Position numbers and translations under genes: made by a program. A DNA stretch of 11,701 bases from an uncultured Holdemanella sp. (lineage in GTDB: Bacteria > Bacillota_I > Bacilli_A > Erysipelotrichales > Erysipelotrichaceae). Of the stretch, positions 1-6,976 are shown piece by piece (the first letter of the stretch is position 1; every line of letters begins with the position of its first letter). The DNA lies in NCBI RefSeq assembly GCF_934754935.1, contig NZ_CAKVJB010000049.1, positions 1-11,701 of the forward strand, in the 5' to 3' direction. The notes under the pieces are model-generated. The model was not told the DNA's origin. It ran no database searches and saw nothing but the letters and a program-made list of their open reading frames with translations.

Positions 1-2
1 AC

Positions 3-46
3 AGAAGCATTGGTGAATTTAGCTACTAATGCTTCTTTTATTTTTT
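3..46 (+). terminator. Intrinsic terminator of an upstream gene outside the window
   Basis: A hairpin is directly readable. AGAAGCATT (3-11) pairs perfectly with AATGCTTCT (28-36), and the stem extends through G-U and Watson-Crick pairs to 15/24 around an 8-nt loop. A U-rich tail TTTTATTTTTT follows. It faces the plus strand, so it most likely ends a plus-strand gene lying left of the window. Confidence 0.8.
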
Positions 47-87
47 AGTTATACAAATTCTGCAAAGTTAAGGTTATTAGGAAAGAT

Positions 88-93
88 TATAAT
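88..93 (+). promoter_or_regulatory. -10 box of the ATPase gene promoter
   Basis: A perfect TATAAT lies at 88-93, 62 nt before the ATG of the ATPase gene. No good -35 is seen at 16-18 nt spacing; the best match is AAGTTA-like. Transcription would start near position 100, inside the left arm of the inverted repeat at 92-139. This is inferred from sequence only. Confidence 0.45.
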
Positions 94-139
94 TAAAATA
101 GATTTTATTAAAAACGATTTTAATAAAATCTATTTTAAT
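92..139. repeat. Perfect 22-bp inverted repeat before the ATPase ribosome-binding site
   Basis: Bases 92-113 are the exact reverse complement of 118-139, separated by only four bases (ACGA). The structure is almost entirely A/T with one G/C pair. It overlaps the end of the TATAAT box and stops two bases before the Shine-Dalgarno AGGAGA. It could be an operator for autoregulation. If transcription starts near 100, it could instead be an mRNA hairpin of about 14 bp that abuts and may mask the ribosome-binding site. It is not followed by a U-tract, so it does not look like a plain terminator, although the right arm itself is U-rich. Confidence 0.85.
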
Positions 140-155
140 AAAAGGAGACGATTGT

Positions 156-1577
156 ATGTTTATTGGAAGAGAAAAAGAATTGCATGTTTTGGAAAACGAA
201 TATAATAAAAAGGGATTTTCAATGACAATTTTGTATGGTCGTAGAAGAATTGGAAAATCAACTTTACTATTAGAATTTATTAAAGATAAAAAGACAGTGT
301 TTTATACTGCAAGTAGAGTTGGAGCTGCACGTAATTTAGAATTATTATCGCAACAAGTTATTCAAACACTTGCTTTAAATATGTCGGGTGTTTCTTTTTC
401 AAGCCTAGAAAACTTGTTTTCTTTTATGACAAATAATTTGTCAGATGAGAAATTAGTGTTTATTATCGATGAATTGCCATATTGGGCAGAAAAAGATGAA
501 GGCTTTTTGTCGGTTCTACAAAAATATATTGATAATGAATGGTTGGATAAAAATATTTATATTATTTTATGTGGATCATCATTAAGTTTTATGGAAAATA
601 AAGTTTTAAGTGAAAAAAGTCCAATTTTTGGAAGGAAAACCTCTCAAATTCGATTAGACACGTTTGATTATTTAGATGCAGCACGATTTGTTCCAAATTA
701 TAGTCTAGAACAAAAGGCGATTTGTTATGGAATAACAGGTGGAGTCGCAAAATATTTATCTTTAATTGATCCTAAGAAAAGTCTTGATGAAAATATTGTG
801 AATTTATATTTTGATACAAGTGGATATTTATATGATGAGACAAGAAATCTACTGATACAAGATTTTTCGGATACTACATTGGTGAATAATATAATTGAAC
901 AGATTGCAGCTGGACAAAATGCGTTGAATTTGATTGCGGATAAAATACATGAATCAGAAAGTGCTATATTATATCAATTAAATAAATTAATTAGTGTGGG
1001 GATTGTGGAGAAAAAATATTGTATTACAGAAGAAAAAAACAAAAAGAAGACGCAGTATGTTTTGAAAGATTATATGTTTAAATTTTGGTATGAATTTGTT
1101 CCTAAAGGAATTAGCGTTATCGAAATGGGAAATGGTAAGCTATATTATGAAAAAATGGTGAAAGATAAACTTCATAGGTTCATGGGGCCTATTTTTGAAG
1201 ATATGTGCAAAACATATACATTAAAACTAGGCGTTCAAGATGATTTTGGATGCTTTATAACAGAAGTTGGAAATTGGTGGGGTACTGAAGTTATGAAGGA
1301 TGAATCAGGAAGAAAAAAAATCCAGTCTGCCGATATAGATGTGGTAGGTATTTCTGTTATAGATAAGGCTATTGTGGTTGGTGAGTGCAAGTTTAAAAAT
1401 GAAGCCATTGATAAAAATATTTATGATGTTTTAATTCGAAGAACAAAATCCATTCCCATTAACTATGTAGTAAAGAAATATCTTTTATTTTCCTTAAGTG
1501 GTTATACAAAATATTTTGATGAAATAGATTTATCACACACTATTTTGTATACTTTAGAAGATTTGTATAAAGAGTAA
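156..1577 (+). CDS. Archaeal-type AAA ATPase with C-terminal DUF234 nuclease-like domain
   Basis: This 473-residue protein has the layout of the ATPase_2 (PF01637) plus DUF234 (PF03008) family. The N-terminal FIGRE box is followed by a Walker A site, GRRRIGKS (28-35), and a Walker B site with D105-E106 in IIDELPYW. A sensor-1-like LCGSS comes after, then a winged-helix-like region at about 240-310. The C-terminal domain shows PD-(D/E)XK nuclease features: a conserved Glu in GPIFEDM, the acidic DID at 393-395 and ECK at 410-412. The start is well set by AGGAGA seven bases upstream. Members are common in archaea and anaerobic bacteria, often in several copies, and their cellular role is unsettled; DNA binding or cleavage coupled to ATP is a family-level guess. 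The gene stands alone between two terminators, behind a long inverted repeat, so it is a single-gene transcription unit. All key motifs look intact. Confidence 0.9.
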   Translation: MFIGREKELHVLENEYNKKGFSMTILYGRRRIGKSTLLLEFIKDKKTVFYTASRVGAARNLELLSQQVIQTLALNMSGVSFSSLENLFSFMTNNLSDEKLVFIIDELPYWAEKDEGFLSVLQKYIDNEWLDKNIYIILCGSSLSFMENKVLSEKSPIFGRKTSQIRLDTFDYLDAARFVPNYSLEQKAICYGITGGVAKYLSLIDPKKSLDENIVNLYFDTSGYLYDETRNLLIQDFSDTTLVNNIIEQIAAGQNALNLIADKIHESESAILYQLNKLISVGIVEKKYCITEEKNKKKTQYVLKDYMFKFWYEFVPKGISVIEMGNGKLYYEKMVKDKLHRFMGPIFEDMCKTYTLKLGVQDDFGCFITEVGNWWGTEVMKDESGRKKIQSADIDVVGISVIDKAIVVGECKFKNEAIDKNIYDVLIRRTKSIPINYVVKKYLLFSLSGYTKYFDEIDLSHTILYTLEDLYKE

Positions 1578-1610
1578 AAATACAATTATTTAGTGATGAA
1601 GATGTATTTA

Positions 1611-1644
1611 AAAAGAAGTGACAATTAATATTGTCCTTTTTTTT
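1611..1644 (+). terminator. Intrinsic terminator after the ATPase gene
   Basis: GACAAT (1620-1625) pairs with ATTGTC (1630-1635) around a TAAT loop. After a small mismatch the stem can continue by pairing the upstream A-rich run with the eight-T tract at 1637-1644. It lies 34 nt or more past the ATPase stop codon, and the flanking A and T runs could let it act in both directions. Confidence 0.7.
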
Positions 1645-1659
1645 GATTTCGCATAAAAT
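1631..1659 (+). promoter_or_regulatory. Possible promoter of the exporter-to-cyuA operon, overlapping the terminator
   Basis: TTGTCC (1631-1636) and TAAAAT (1654-1659) are separated by exactly 17 nt, matching 4/6 and 5/6 of the sigma-70/SigA consensus. The -35 lies in the 3' arm of the preceding terminator. The predicted start of transcription is near 1665-1668, essentially at the start codon of the next gene, which would give a leaderless or nearly leaderless mRNA. Predicted only. Confidence 0.4.
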
Positions 1660-1661
1660 GT

Positions 1662-2669
1662 ATGCATATGAAAAGAGATACAAAAAGAGTATTAATACTA
1701 TCACTTAAGATAGGCGTTGGAAGTGCCATTGCGATTATTTTAGCCTACTTTTTTAAGTTGGATAATCCAACAAGTGCAGGAACGATTGCACTATTGTCAT
1801 TATTGACGACAAAATGGGGAACGGTGAAGCTTGTTCTTAGAAGAATTTCCACATTTTTTTTGACCATTCTATTCTGTTTTATTTTCTTTGAACTTATTCC
1901 AAGTCATTGGATTGCATTTGGACTTGTGATTGCGTGCTTAGTTGGGTATAGTGAGAAAATGAAATGTCAGAATACTTTAAGTGTAAATGCGATGATTGCC
2001 GTGCATTACTTGAGTTATTTGGATTTTAGTTTTCATTTTATGTTGAATGAATTTTATTTGATTTTAATTGGGGCCATTATCGCATTCTTATTGAATTTAG
2101 TTCACGATTATAGTGGGGAAGAAGAATATTTGAATTCTTGTATGGAATATATGGAAGATAAGATTCAAAGCTTGATGTATCAAATTGTTCACTATATTCA
2201 AAGTGAGGAAAGAAATACAACAATTTGGAAAGAGTTAGAAGATGTAAAAGAGCAGGCAGAAAAGTATATTCATATTGCGATGGAATATCAGGATAATACT
2301 TTTACAAATTTACCGGATTATTATATTCGTTATTTTGAAATGCGTGCTTTACAGTGCGATATTTTACATATGCTTCATTATAAGATACGAAAGATTCGTA
2401 GGATGCCACAAGAGGCGCATGAATTGGCAAAATATATTGAATATTTAATTCCGTTTATTCATGAAAAAAATGATCCTCAGCCACAAATTACTTCACTTCA
2501 CAAAATGTTGAAGGATAAACAAAATGAGAATTTGCCGACAAACCAAATTGAGTTTGAATCAAAGGCGATGCTTCTACACATTTATATGGATCTTGAAGAG
2601 TTTTTATACACAAAGAAGAAGTTTATTGATCAAACAACAGAGGAACAGAAAAAGTTGTATTGGAGATGA
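1662..2669 (+). CDS. Aromatic acid exporter family (ArAE_1/DUF939) membrane protein
   Basis: The 335-residue protein matches the ArAE_1 layout (PF06081 with the C-terminal PF11728 domain). Five to six hydrophobic segments fill residues 10-150 (about 10-30, 40-52, 57-80, 82-98, 105-118 and 128-148), and a soluble, charged, helical C-terminal half of about 185 residues follows. The N-terminal KIGVGSAIAIILAYFF and the PTSAGTIALLSL segment are typical of the family. The family is annotated as exporters of aromatic carboxylic acids, but Firmicute members are largely untested, so the substrate is unknown. Two starts are possible, at 1662 (MHMKRD) and 1668 (MKRD); neither has a recognisable Shine-Dalgarno site. 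It is first in a five-gene run and ends 5 nt before the mechanosensitive channel gene. Confidence 0.8.
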   Translation: MHMKRDTKRVLILSLKIGVGSAIAIILAYFFKLDNPTSAGTIALLSLLTTKWGTVKLVLRRISTFFLTILFCFIFFELIPSHWIAFGLVIACLVGYSEKMKCQNTLSVNAMIAVHYLSYLDFSFHFMLNEFYLILIGAIIAFLLNLVHDYSGEEEYLNSCMEYMEDKIQSLMYQIVHYIQSEERNTTIWKELEDVKEQAEKYIHIAMEYQDNTFTNLPDYYIRYFEMRALQCDILHMLHYKIRKIRRMPQEAHELAKYIEYLIPFIHEKNDPQPQITSLHKMLKDKQNENLPTNQIEFESKAMLLHIYMDLEEFLYTKKKFIDQTTEEQKKLYWR

Positions 2670-2674
2670 TATAA

Positions 2675-3445
2675 ATGAAATCAATCATTATTGTAACTGT
2701 TGTAACAGGTATAGTTTCTATTGGAATTTATAAGGGAATTCGCAAAGTTTTATATAAGAAGGATGTCACAAATAAGGCAAGTTTTGCCAGATTAGTGAAA
2801 TACGTATTGGTGTTTATTAATGGAATGATTTTTCTTGGACAATTTGAACAGACAAAACCCATTATGTCTTATCTTGCTGCATCTAGTGGAGTGGTTGCCC
2901 TAGTTTTAGGTGTTGCTGCTAAAGATGCCTTTGGAAATCTATGTAGTGGTTTGATGATTTTAACATTTAAACCATTTGTAGAAGGAGATTTAATTAAAGT
3001 CAATCAAGGAGAATTAATTGGGTATGTTGAAAGTATTCGCTTTCGTCATACGATCATTCGTACGTATGAAAGTAATCGTATTATTGTGCCAAACTCAACT
3101 TTGAATTCGGCAACGATTGAAAATGCATTTTTTCAAGATACACGAAAGAATAATTATTTAGAAATTGAGGTTTCTTATGGAACGGATATTGATTTGGCGA
3201 TTGATATTTTGAAAAATCTAGTTGAAAAGACAATGTTGGAATATGATATTCAAAGCGAGAATCCAATTGAAGTCAAAGTTATCAACTTTTCTACAACGGG
3301 TATTGATTTACGTGTTGTTGTTCCAAGTAAAACAAGTCTAGATGGTTTTGATATGCTCGCAAAGATTCGTTATGAACTTGTAAAAGAGTATGGAAAAGCC
3401 AATATTAATTTTGGAAATTATTCAGTAGAGGTAAGTCAATCATGA
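2675..3445 (+). CDS. Small-conductance mechanosensitive channel, MscS family
   Basis: This 256-residue protein is a short MscS homologue. There is one N-terminal membrane segment (about 2-20), a second at about 41-58, and the diagnostic pore helix at about 63-97, rich in Gly/Ala (LAASSGVVALVLGVAAKDAF). The beta domain follows with PFVEGD and an intact IVPNSTL motif, then a shortened alpha/beta C-terminal region with EVSYGTD. MscS channels open under membrane tension to release solutes during osmotic downshock. The start is supported by GGAGA eight bases upstream, which overlaps the end of the exporter gene. The stop overlaps the next ATG as ATGA. Pairing with an ArAE-type protein suggests a shared envelope or efflux role, which is inference. 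Confidence 0.93.
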   Translation: MKSIIIVTVVTGIVSIGIYKGIRKVLYKKDVTNKASFARLVKYVLVFINGMIFLGQFEQTKPIMSYLAASSGVVALVLGVAAKDAFGNLCSGLMILTFKPFVEGDLIKVNQGELIGYVESIRFRHTIIRTYESNRIIVPNSTLNSATIENAFFQDTRKNNYLEIEVSYGTDIDLAIDILKNLVEKTMLEYDIQSENPIEVKVINFSTTGIDLRVVVPSKTSLDGFDMLAKIRYELVKEYGKANINFGNYSVEVSQS

Positions 3446-3987
3446 TAAAAGTATATACAGAAGTATTGGGATTTAATAATTTAATGTATCGCTACATGAG
3501 TTTACCTAACTCGTTATCTTTAGCGGATTTAGCTTATTATACATTGGCGTCTTACTTATCAGAAGAATACGCTGACTTTGTGATTGAGTCGAATGGAATT
3601 CCGTTTGTGTGTCCTAATTGTGAGGATGAACAATTTAATAAGTTGCCTTGTGCTTCATTGATTCAACCAGATTTCAAAGAGGGGGATACTTTTAAGATGG
3701 TTTATGATTTAGAAGAGCCTTTTGAGATTGAAATTCAAGTTGAAAAAGTGGATGATATAGAAGAAGAGGCTTGTGTAATCAATGGTCGTGGCTTTGCGAT
3801 TTGGGATGGTTTTAAAGAGTTTCAGGATTACTATTATCAATCAATGGAATTATTTAAAGAATATGTCAAAGCCAACGATATGAATGTATCGGATTTTCCA
3901 GTGGATGAAGATTTAGATATCGTTGAATTGAATAAGGTATTGGAATATAACTTTGAAGAATTAAAAGATGTGTATGAGGGTGAGTAG
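3442..3987 (+). CDS. Protein resembling plasmid pRiA4b ORF-3 family; function unknown
   Basis: The 181-residue acidic soluble protein has no signal peptide or membrane segment. It resembles the pRiA4b ORF-3-like fold (PF07929) in the order of its blocks. SLSLADL at 24-30 matches the usual 'tLaDLH' helix. EGDTFKMVYDLEEPFEIEIQ at 80-99 matches the family's 'Gd.F.Y.YDfGD.WeHeI' strand pair, with EKV after it. INGRGFAIWDG at 113-123 takes the place of the 'c.dGegacPPEDcGG' segment. The terminal Cys/Pro/Glu/Asp residues of that last block are mostly lost, so this is a divergent member. CPNC at 57-60 with C70 could bind a metal but is unproven. The start overlaps the mscS stop as ATGA (translational coupling). 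The next gene begins on the base after its stop. The assignment is by eye. Confidence 0.55.
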   Translation: MIKVYTEVLGFNNLMYRYMSLPNSLSLADLAYYTLASYLSEEYADFVIESNGIPFVCPNCEDEQFNKLPCASLIQPDFKEGDTFKMVYDLEEPFEIEIQVEKVDDIEEEACVINGRGFAIWDGFKEFQDYYYQSMELFKEYVKANDMNVSDFPVDEDLDIVELNKVLEYNFEELKDVYEGE

Positions 3988-4605
3988 ATGAAAGTATATG
4001 AAATGAGTTTTCGTGATATGGATCAAAAAATGGTAGAAATCCATGGCGTGAAAATGGTTAAACTTTTAGAGAAGATGGGATTAAAGTTAGATAATTTATA
4101 TGGTGCATTAATGTATGGCTATATCGATCATAATGCAGGCTTTATTTTTGAAATCGTAGCTTTGGAAACTAAGAAACGCAATATTGAATATCGTATTGTA
4201 CCGATTGGTGTATCTTGTAAGATACCTCGTTTTGATGTGCAGGAAATGGATATTCAAATTTTGGATAATGTAAATGTAGAGTTGTTTCAAGATAAGATTG
4301 ATATGGTTGAAAAGGCCACAGAAGTTTCTAAGGAATTAGAAGAGCTTCGTCTCTATAAAGAGTTGGATCCATCAAGACATTTGGAATATCCAGATGATAT
4401 CATGGTGTATTTTCTAGAAGAAGGAAAGGATCCGGAAGCATGTTGGGTTCGCCTTGAAGGAGTACAAGATGGAAAAATGTATGGAACTATATTAACGGCT
4501 TTACGCCAGGATTTTGGCGTGAAAGAAAAGGATACAATTTATTTTGGTATGACAGAAATGGAAGATCACAAGCTGGCGTGTGTATGGGTAAAGGAACATG
4601 AATAA
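3988..4605 (+). CDS. Acidic protein of unknown function, second small gene of the operon
   Basis: I do not recognise this 205-residue protein with confidence. It is soluble, rich in Glu, Asp, Met and Lys, and lacks membrane segments and conserved cysteine clusters. The N-terminal 110 residues look like an alpha/beta domain. A helical acidic linker (about 105-130) leads to a C-terminal block with alternating strands: PDDIMVYFLEEG, EACWVRLEGVQDG, MYGTILTALRQDFGVKEKDTIYFGM. That pattern faintly recalls DUF2314/DUF2185-type domains ('WV.v....dg.l.G.l.n.p.....GD.v.f'), a weak resemblance only. The ATG follows the preceding stop with no gap, behind GAGGGTGAG, and the cyuA start overlaps its end by 8 nt. 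Constant coupling to its neighbours suggests a real, translated gene. Confidence 0.8.
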   Translation: MKVYEMSFRDMDQKMVEIHGVKMVKLLEKMGLKLDNLYGALMYGYIDHNAGFIFEIVALETKKRNIEYRIVPIGVSCKIPRFDVQEMDIQILDNVNVELFQDKIDMVEKATEVSKELEELRLYKELDPSRHLEYPDDIMVYFLEEGKDPEACWVRLEGVQDGKMYGTILTALRQDFGVKEKDTIYFGMTEMEDHKLACVWVKEHE

Positions 4606-5872
4606 ATCGGATTCATTATATTCAATTTATGTACAAATATTAAAAGAAGAATTAGTGATGGCTATGGGATGTACGGAGCCTATCGCAATTAGTTATGCGT
4701 GTGCTAAGGCAACGCAGGTACTAGATCATTTGCCGGATCGTATTGTTGTTAAGGCAAGTGGAAGTATTATTAAAAATGTTAAGAGTGTAATTGTACCACA
4801 CACGAATGGCTTAAAAGGTATTGAAGTGGCAGCTGCAGCTGGCGCTTTATATGGGGATGCAGACGCAAAGCTTGAGGTGCTTTCTAATGCGACTCGTGAT
4901 CAAATAGAAGAATTGCCAGAATATGTTCAGAACACAAATATTACAGTGCAGCACATTGAACAAGGTCATGTATTTGATTTAGAAATCAATGTTTATTATG
5001 AACAAGAACATGCCAGTGTTCGTATTGTGGATACGCATACAAATATTGTTCAGATTGAAAAAGACTGGAAAGTCATTTTTGAAGATAAGACGACAAATTT
5101 AGAACATAAGGCGGATCATAGTGCTTTGATTATGAAACAAATATGGGATTTTTCACAAACTGTGGATATTGACGATGTAAAAGAAATATTGGATCGTCAA
5201 ATTGCTTGTAACATGGCTATCGCAAATGAGGGAATCCATAATTCGTATGGCGCAAATATTGGTCATGTAATCTTGAATATGGATTCAGATTGTGTAAAGA
5301 CAAAAGCTAAAGCTTATGCAGCTGCAGGATCTGATGCAAGAATGAATGGTTGTGAACTGCCAGTTGTAATCAATTCAGGAAGTGGTAATCAGGGTATTAC
5401 TTGTTGTGTACCAGTTGTTGTGTATGCCAAAGAATTAAATTGCACAAACGAACAATTGTATCGTGCTTTGGTTTTATCGAATTTAACAGCTATTTATATT
5501 AAAACAGGTATAGGTACTTTATCGGCATTTTGTGGTGCTGTGAGTGCCGGAGCTGCTGCAGGAGCTGGAATTGCCTACTTACATGATGGTACGTATGAAG
5601 AGATTCAACATACTATTGTGAATGCGTTAGCTATTCTTTCGGGAACAATTTGTGATGGGGCAAAGGCAAGTTGCGCAGCTAAGATTGCTTCTAGTATAGA
5701 TGCAGGTATCATGGGTTATTATATGTATAAAAATAAGCAACAATTCTATGCAGGTGATGGAATCGTTGCTCATAGTGTGGATGAAACAATTCAAAATATT
5801 GGAACACTTGGTTCTCAAGGAATGCTTCAAACAAATGATAAGATTATTGAGATGATGATTTCTTGCGATTAA
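4598..5872 (+). CDS. cyuA: L-cysteine desulfidase, UPF0597/serine dehydratase alpha-type family
   Basis: The 424-residue protein belongs to the UPF0597 (YhaM/CyuA, CdsB) family, which carries a serine-dehydratase alpha-like domain and an oxygen-sensitive [4Fe-4S] cluster. It converts L-cysteine to pyruvate, ammonia and sulfide in the cytoplasm. Signatures are the N-terminal MAMGCTEPIA with C25, SGSGNQGITCCVP at 260-272, FCGAVSAGAAAGAGIAYL with C312, and GTICDGAKASCAAK with C352 and C359. From memory, the Methanocaldococcus enzyme uses Cys25, Cys282 and Cys322; the 40-residue spacing of the last two equals that of C312 and C352 here. Length and N-terminus fit the family, so the start is kept although the Shine-Dalgarno (AAAGG, 3 nt away) is poor; the 8-nt overlap with the upstream gene suggests coupled initiation. 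No cysteine transporter or CyuR regulator is nearby. Serine or homocysteine could also be a substrate. Confidence 0.85.
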   Translation: MNKSDSLYSIYVQILKEELVMAMGCTEPIAISYACAKATQVLDHLPDRIVVKASGSIIKNVKSVIVPHTNGLKGIEVAAAAGALYGDADAKLEVLSNATRDQIEELPEYVQNTNITVQHIEQGHVFDLEINVYYEQEHASVRIVDTHTNIVQIEKDWKVIFEDKTTNLEHKADHSALIMKQIWDFSQTVDIDDVKEILDRQIACNMAIANEGIHNSYGANIGHVILNMDSDCVKTKAKAYAAAGSDARMNGCELPVVINSGSGNQGITCCVPVVVYAKELNCTNEQLYRALVLSNLTAIYIKTGIGTLSAFCGAVSAGAAAGAGIAYLHDGTYEEIQHTIVNALAILSGTICDGAKASCAAKIASSIDAGIMGYYMYKNKQQFYAGDGIVAHSVDETIQNIGTLGSQGMLQTNDKIIEMMISCD

Positions 5873-6875
5873 AAGTAGATAAGCGAATGATTAACTGAGG
5901 TTCATATTCCATATGGACGATACGTTTTCGTTCGCTTTTTGTTTGTTCTAAAAGAATATCTACAGCTTCTTTGCCTTTTTCACAAGCACCATGATCGACG
6001 GTTGTAAGTTGGATTTGGGGAAAATCTGTTTCTGGAATATTGTCAAATCCAGCTACACTTGTTTTGATGTTGTGATCTTTTAAACAGGCCAAGATACCTA
6101 AAGCTGTCATGTCATTGTTTCCTATGTAGGCATCGTATTTATCACTTAGAATTTGTTTCGTTAAATGATACCCGTTTTCATATTCTCTTTTTTCGATTGG
6201 ATATATTTCAAATTGCTTAGAAGAACTAAAGAACACTTGCGTGTTTGATATTACACTTTTTACACCTTCATATCTTTCGTTACGACCAATTTCTGTTGTA
6301 TCTAATGGACTTGAAATATACGCAATTTTTTTGTGTCCTAGTTGTTTTAAATGATTACCTAATAGCTTTCCACATTTAAAACTGTTGAGTTCAATCGAAT
6401 CACAGTCTAGATTTTTGGGCTTATCCCCAATAATGATGCATGGAATTTGTTTGGAAAGTAAGTTCCATTCATCGATGAATTTAGGTGGATAGAGTAGGAT
6501 AATTCCACATGGTTTTAATAGTTTTAAGCTTGAAAGTGCATGCTTTTCAAGTTCATCTTTACGAAGTGTGGAAATTGTAAGAATTTGTGTTTTGGTCTTG
6601 CTTGCTTGCTGAATGATACTTGAAACGACCATAGAATAATAGGAATTTGATAAATTTGAACAAATGACGACAATGGTATTCTTAGTATTTGAATATCTTT
6701 TTTTTGCTTCTGGCTTTTTATATCCCATTTGTTTGGCTGTTCTTTTGACAAGTTTCACTGTTTCTTCTTTGAAAGATACATTTTTATTATCGCTCAAAAT
6801 CATAGATACAGTGGATTGTGATACATTGGTGGCTTTGGCTATATCGCGTGTAGTGACTTTGTTTCTTTTTCCCAT
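5844..6875 (-). CDS. LacI-family transcriptional repressor, probable regulator of the divergent redox operon
   Basis: This 343-residue protein has full LacI architecture. The N-terminal helix-turn-helix (8-27, TTRDIAKATNVSQSTVSMIL) leads to a sugar-binding-protein-like effector domain beginning at TIVVICSNL (67-75). That domain includes a typical GHKKIAYI, NDMTALGIL and SVAGFDNIPETDF, followed by PQIQLTTVDH. The hinge (52-63, YKKPEAKKRY...) is unusual: the usual ARSL stretch with its DNA-intercalating leucine is missing. The start is set by AGAGG seven bases upstream of the ATG. The gene is divergent from the FAD dehydrogenase operon, and the dyads between them are its likely operators. Its 3' end overlaps the end of cyuA by 29 bp in the opposite direction; the last residues past LSTFNR lie in this overlap. 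The effector is unknown but may be the substrate of the divergent operon. Confidence 0.92.
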   Translation of the reverse strand: MGKRNKVTTRDIAKATNVSQSTVSMILSDNKNVSFKEETVKLVKRTAKQMGYKKPEAKKRYSNTKNTIVVICSNLSNSYYSMVVSSIIQQASKTKTQILTISTLRKDELEKHALSSLKLLKPCGIILLYPPKFIDEWNLLSKQIPCIIIGDKPKNLDCDSIELNSFKCGKLLGNHLKQLGHKKIAYISSPLDTTEIGRNERYEGVKSVISNTQVFFSSSKQFEIYPIEKREYENGYHLTKQILSDKYDAYIGNNDMTALGILACLKDHNIKTSVAGFDNIPETDFPQIQLTTVDHGACEKGKEAVDILLEQTKSERKRIVHMEYEPQLIIRLSTFNRKKSSSQ

Positions 6876-6897
6876 AATGAACCTCTTTTGATTTATT

Positions 6898-6936
6898 TTG
6901 ATTAATATATTGATTACTAATCAAATTATTAATCAA
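6898..6936. promoter_or_regulatory. Nested 39-bp dyad: main candidate LacI-family operator
   Basis: At its heart is a perfect 7+1+7 palindrome, TTGATTA-C-TAATCAA (6910-6924), centred on 6917. Two outer half-sites, TTGATTAA (6898-6905) and TTAATCAA (6929-6936), are placed symmetrically about the same base, 12 bp from the inner ones. The 19-nt arms agree at 17 of 19 positions. It lies 22 bp upstream of the repressor's ATG, just downstream of its predicted transcription start, a position fit for autorepression. The 12-bp half-site spacing would place two dimers near the same face of the helix. Binding by the adjacent repressor is inferred. Confidence 0.75.
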
Positions 6937-6947
6937 TACTTATTTTT

Positions 6948-6975
6948 ATCTTACACCATTTTATTTTGTTGTCTA
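6948..6975 (-). promoter_or_regulatory. Possible promoter of the LacI-family gene
   Basis: On the minus strand TAGACA (complement of 6970-6975, 5/6 match) is followed after 16 nt by TAAGAT (complement of 6948-6953, 4/6). Transcription would start near 6941. The nested dyad at 6898-6936 would then lie just downstream and the second dyad just upstream of the -35. Prediction from consensus only. Confidence 0.4.
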
Positions 6976-6976
6976 G

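Noticed and set aside
2524..2733. Second-frame open frame spanning the exporter/mscS junction
   Set aside because: It is fully inside or across two well-supported genes and has no family features.
6664..6891. Plus-strand open frame of 75 codons over the repressor's helix-turn-helix region
   Set aside because: It is antisense to a clear LacI-family gene, has no recognisable family and no good ribosome-binding site; it is a shadow frame.
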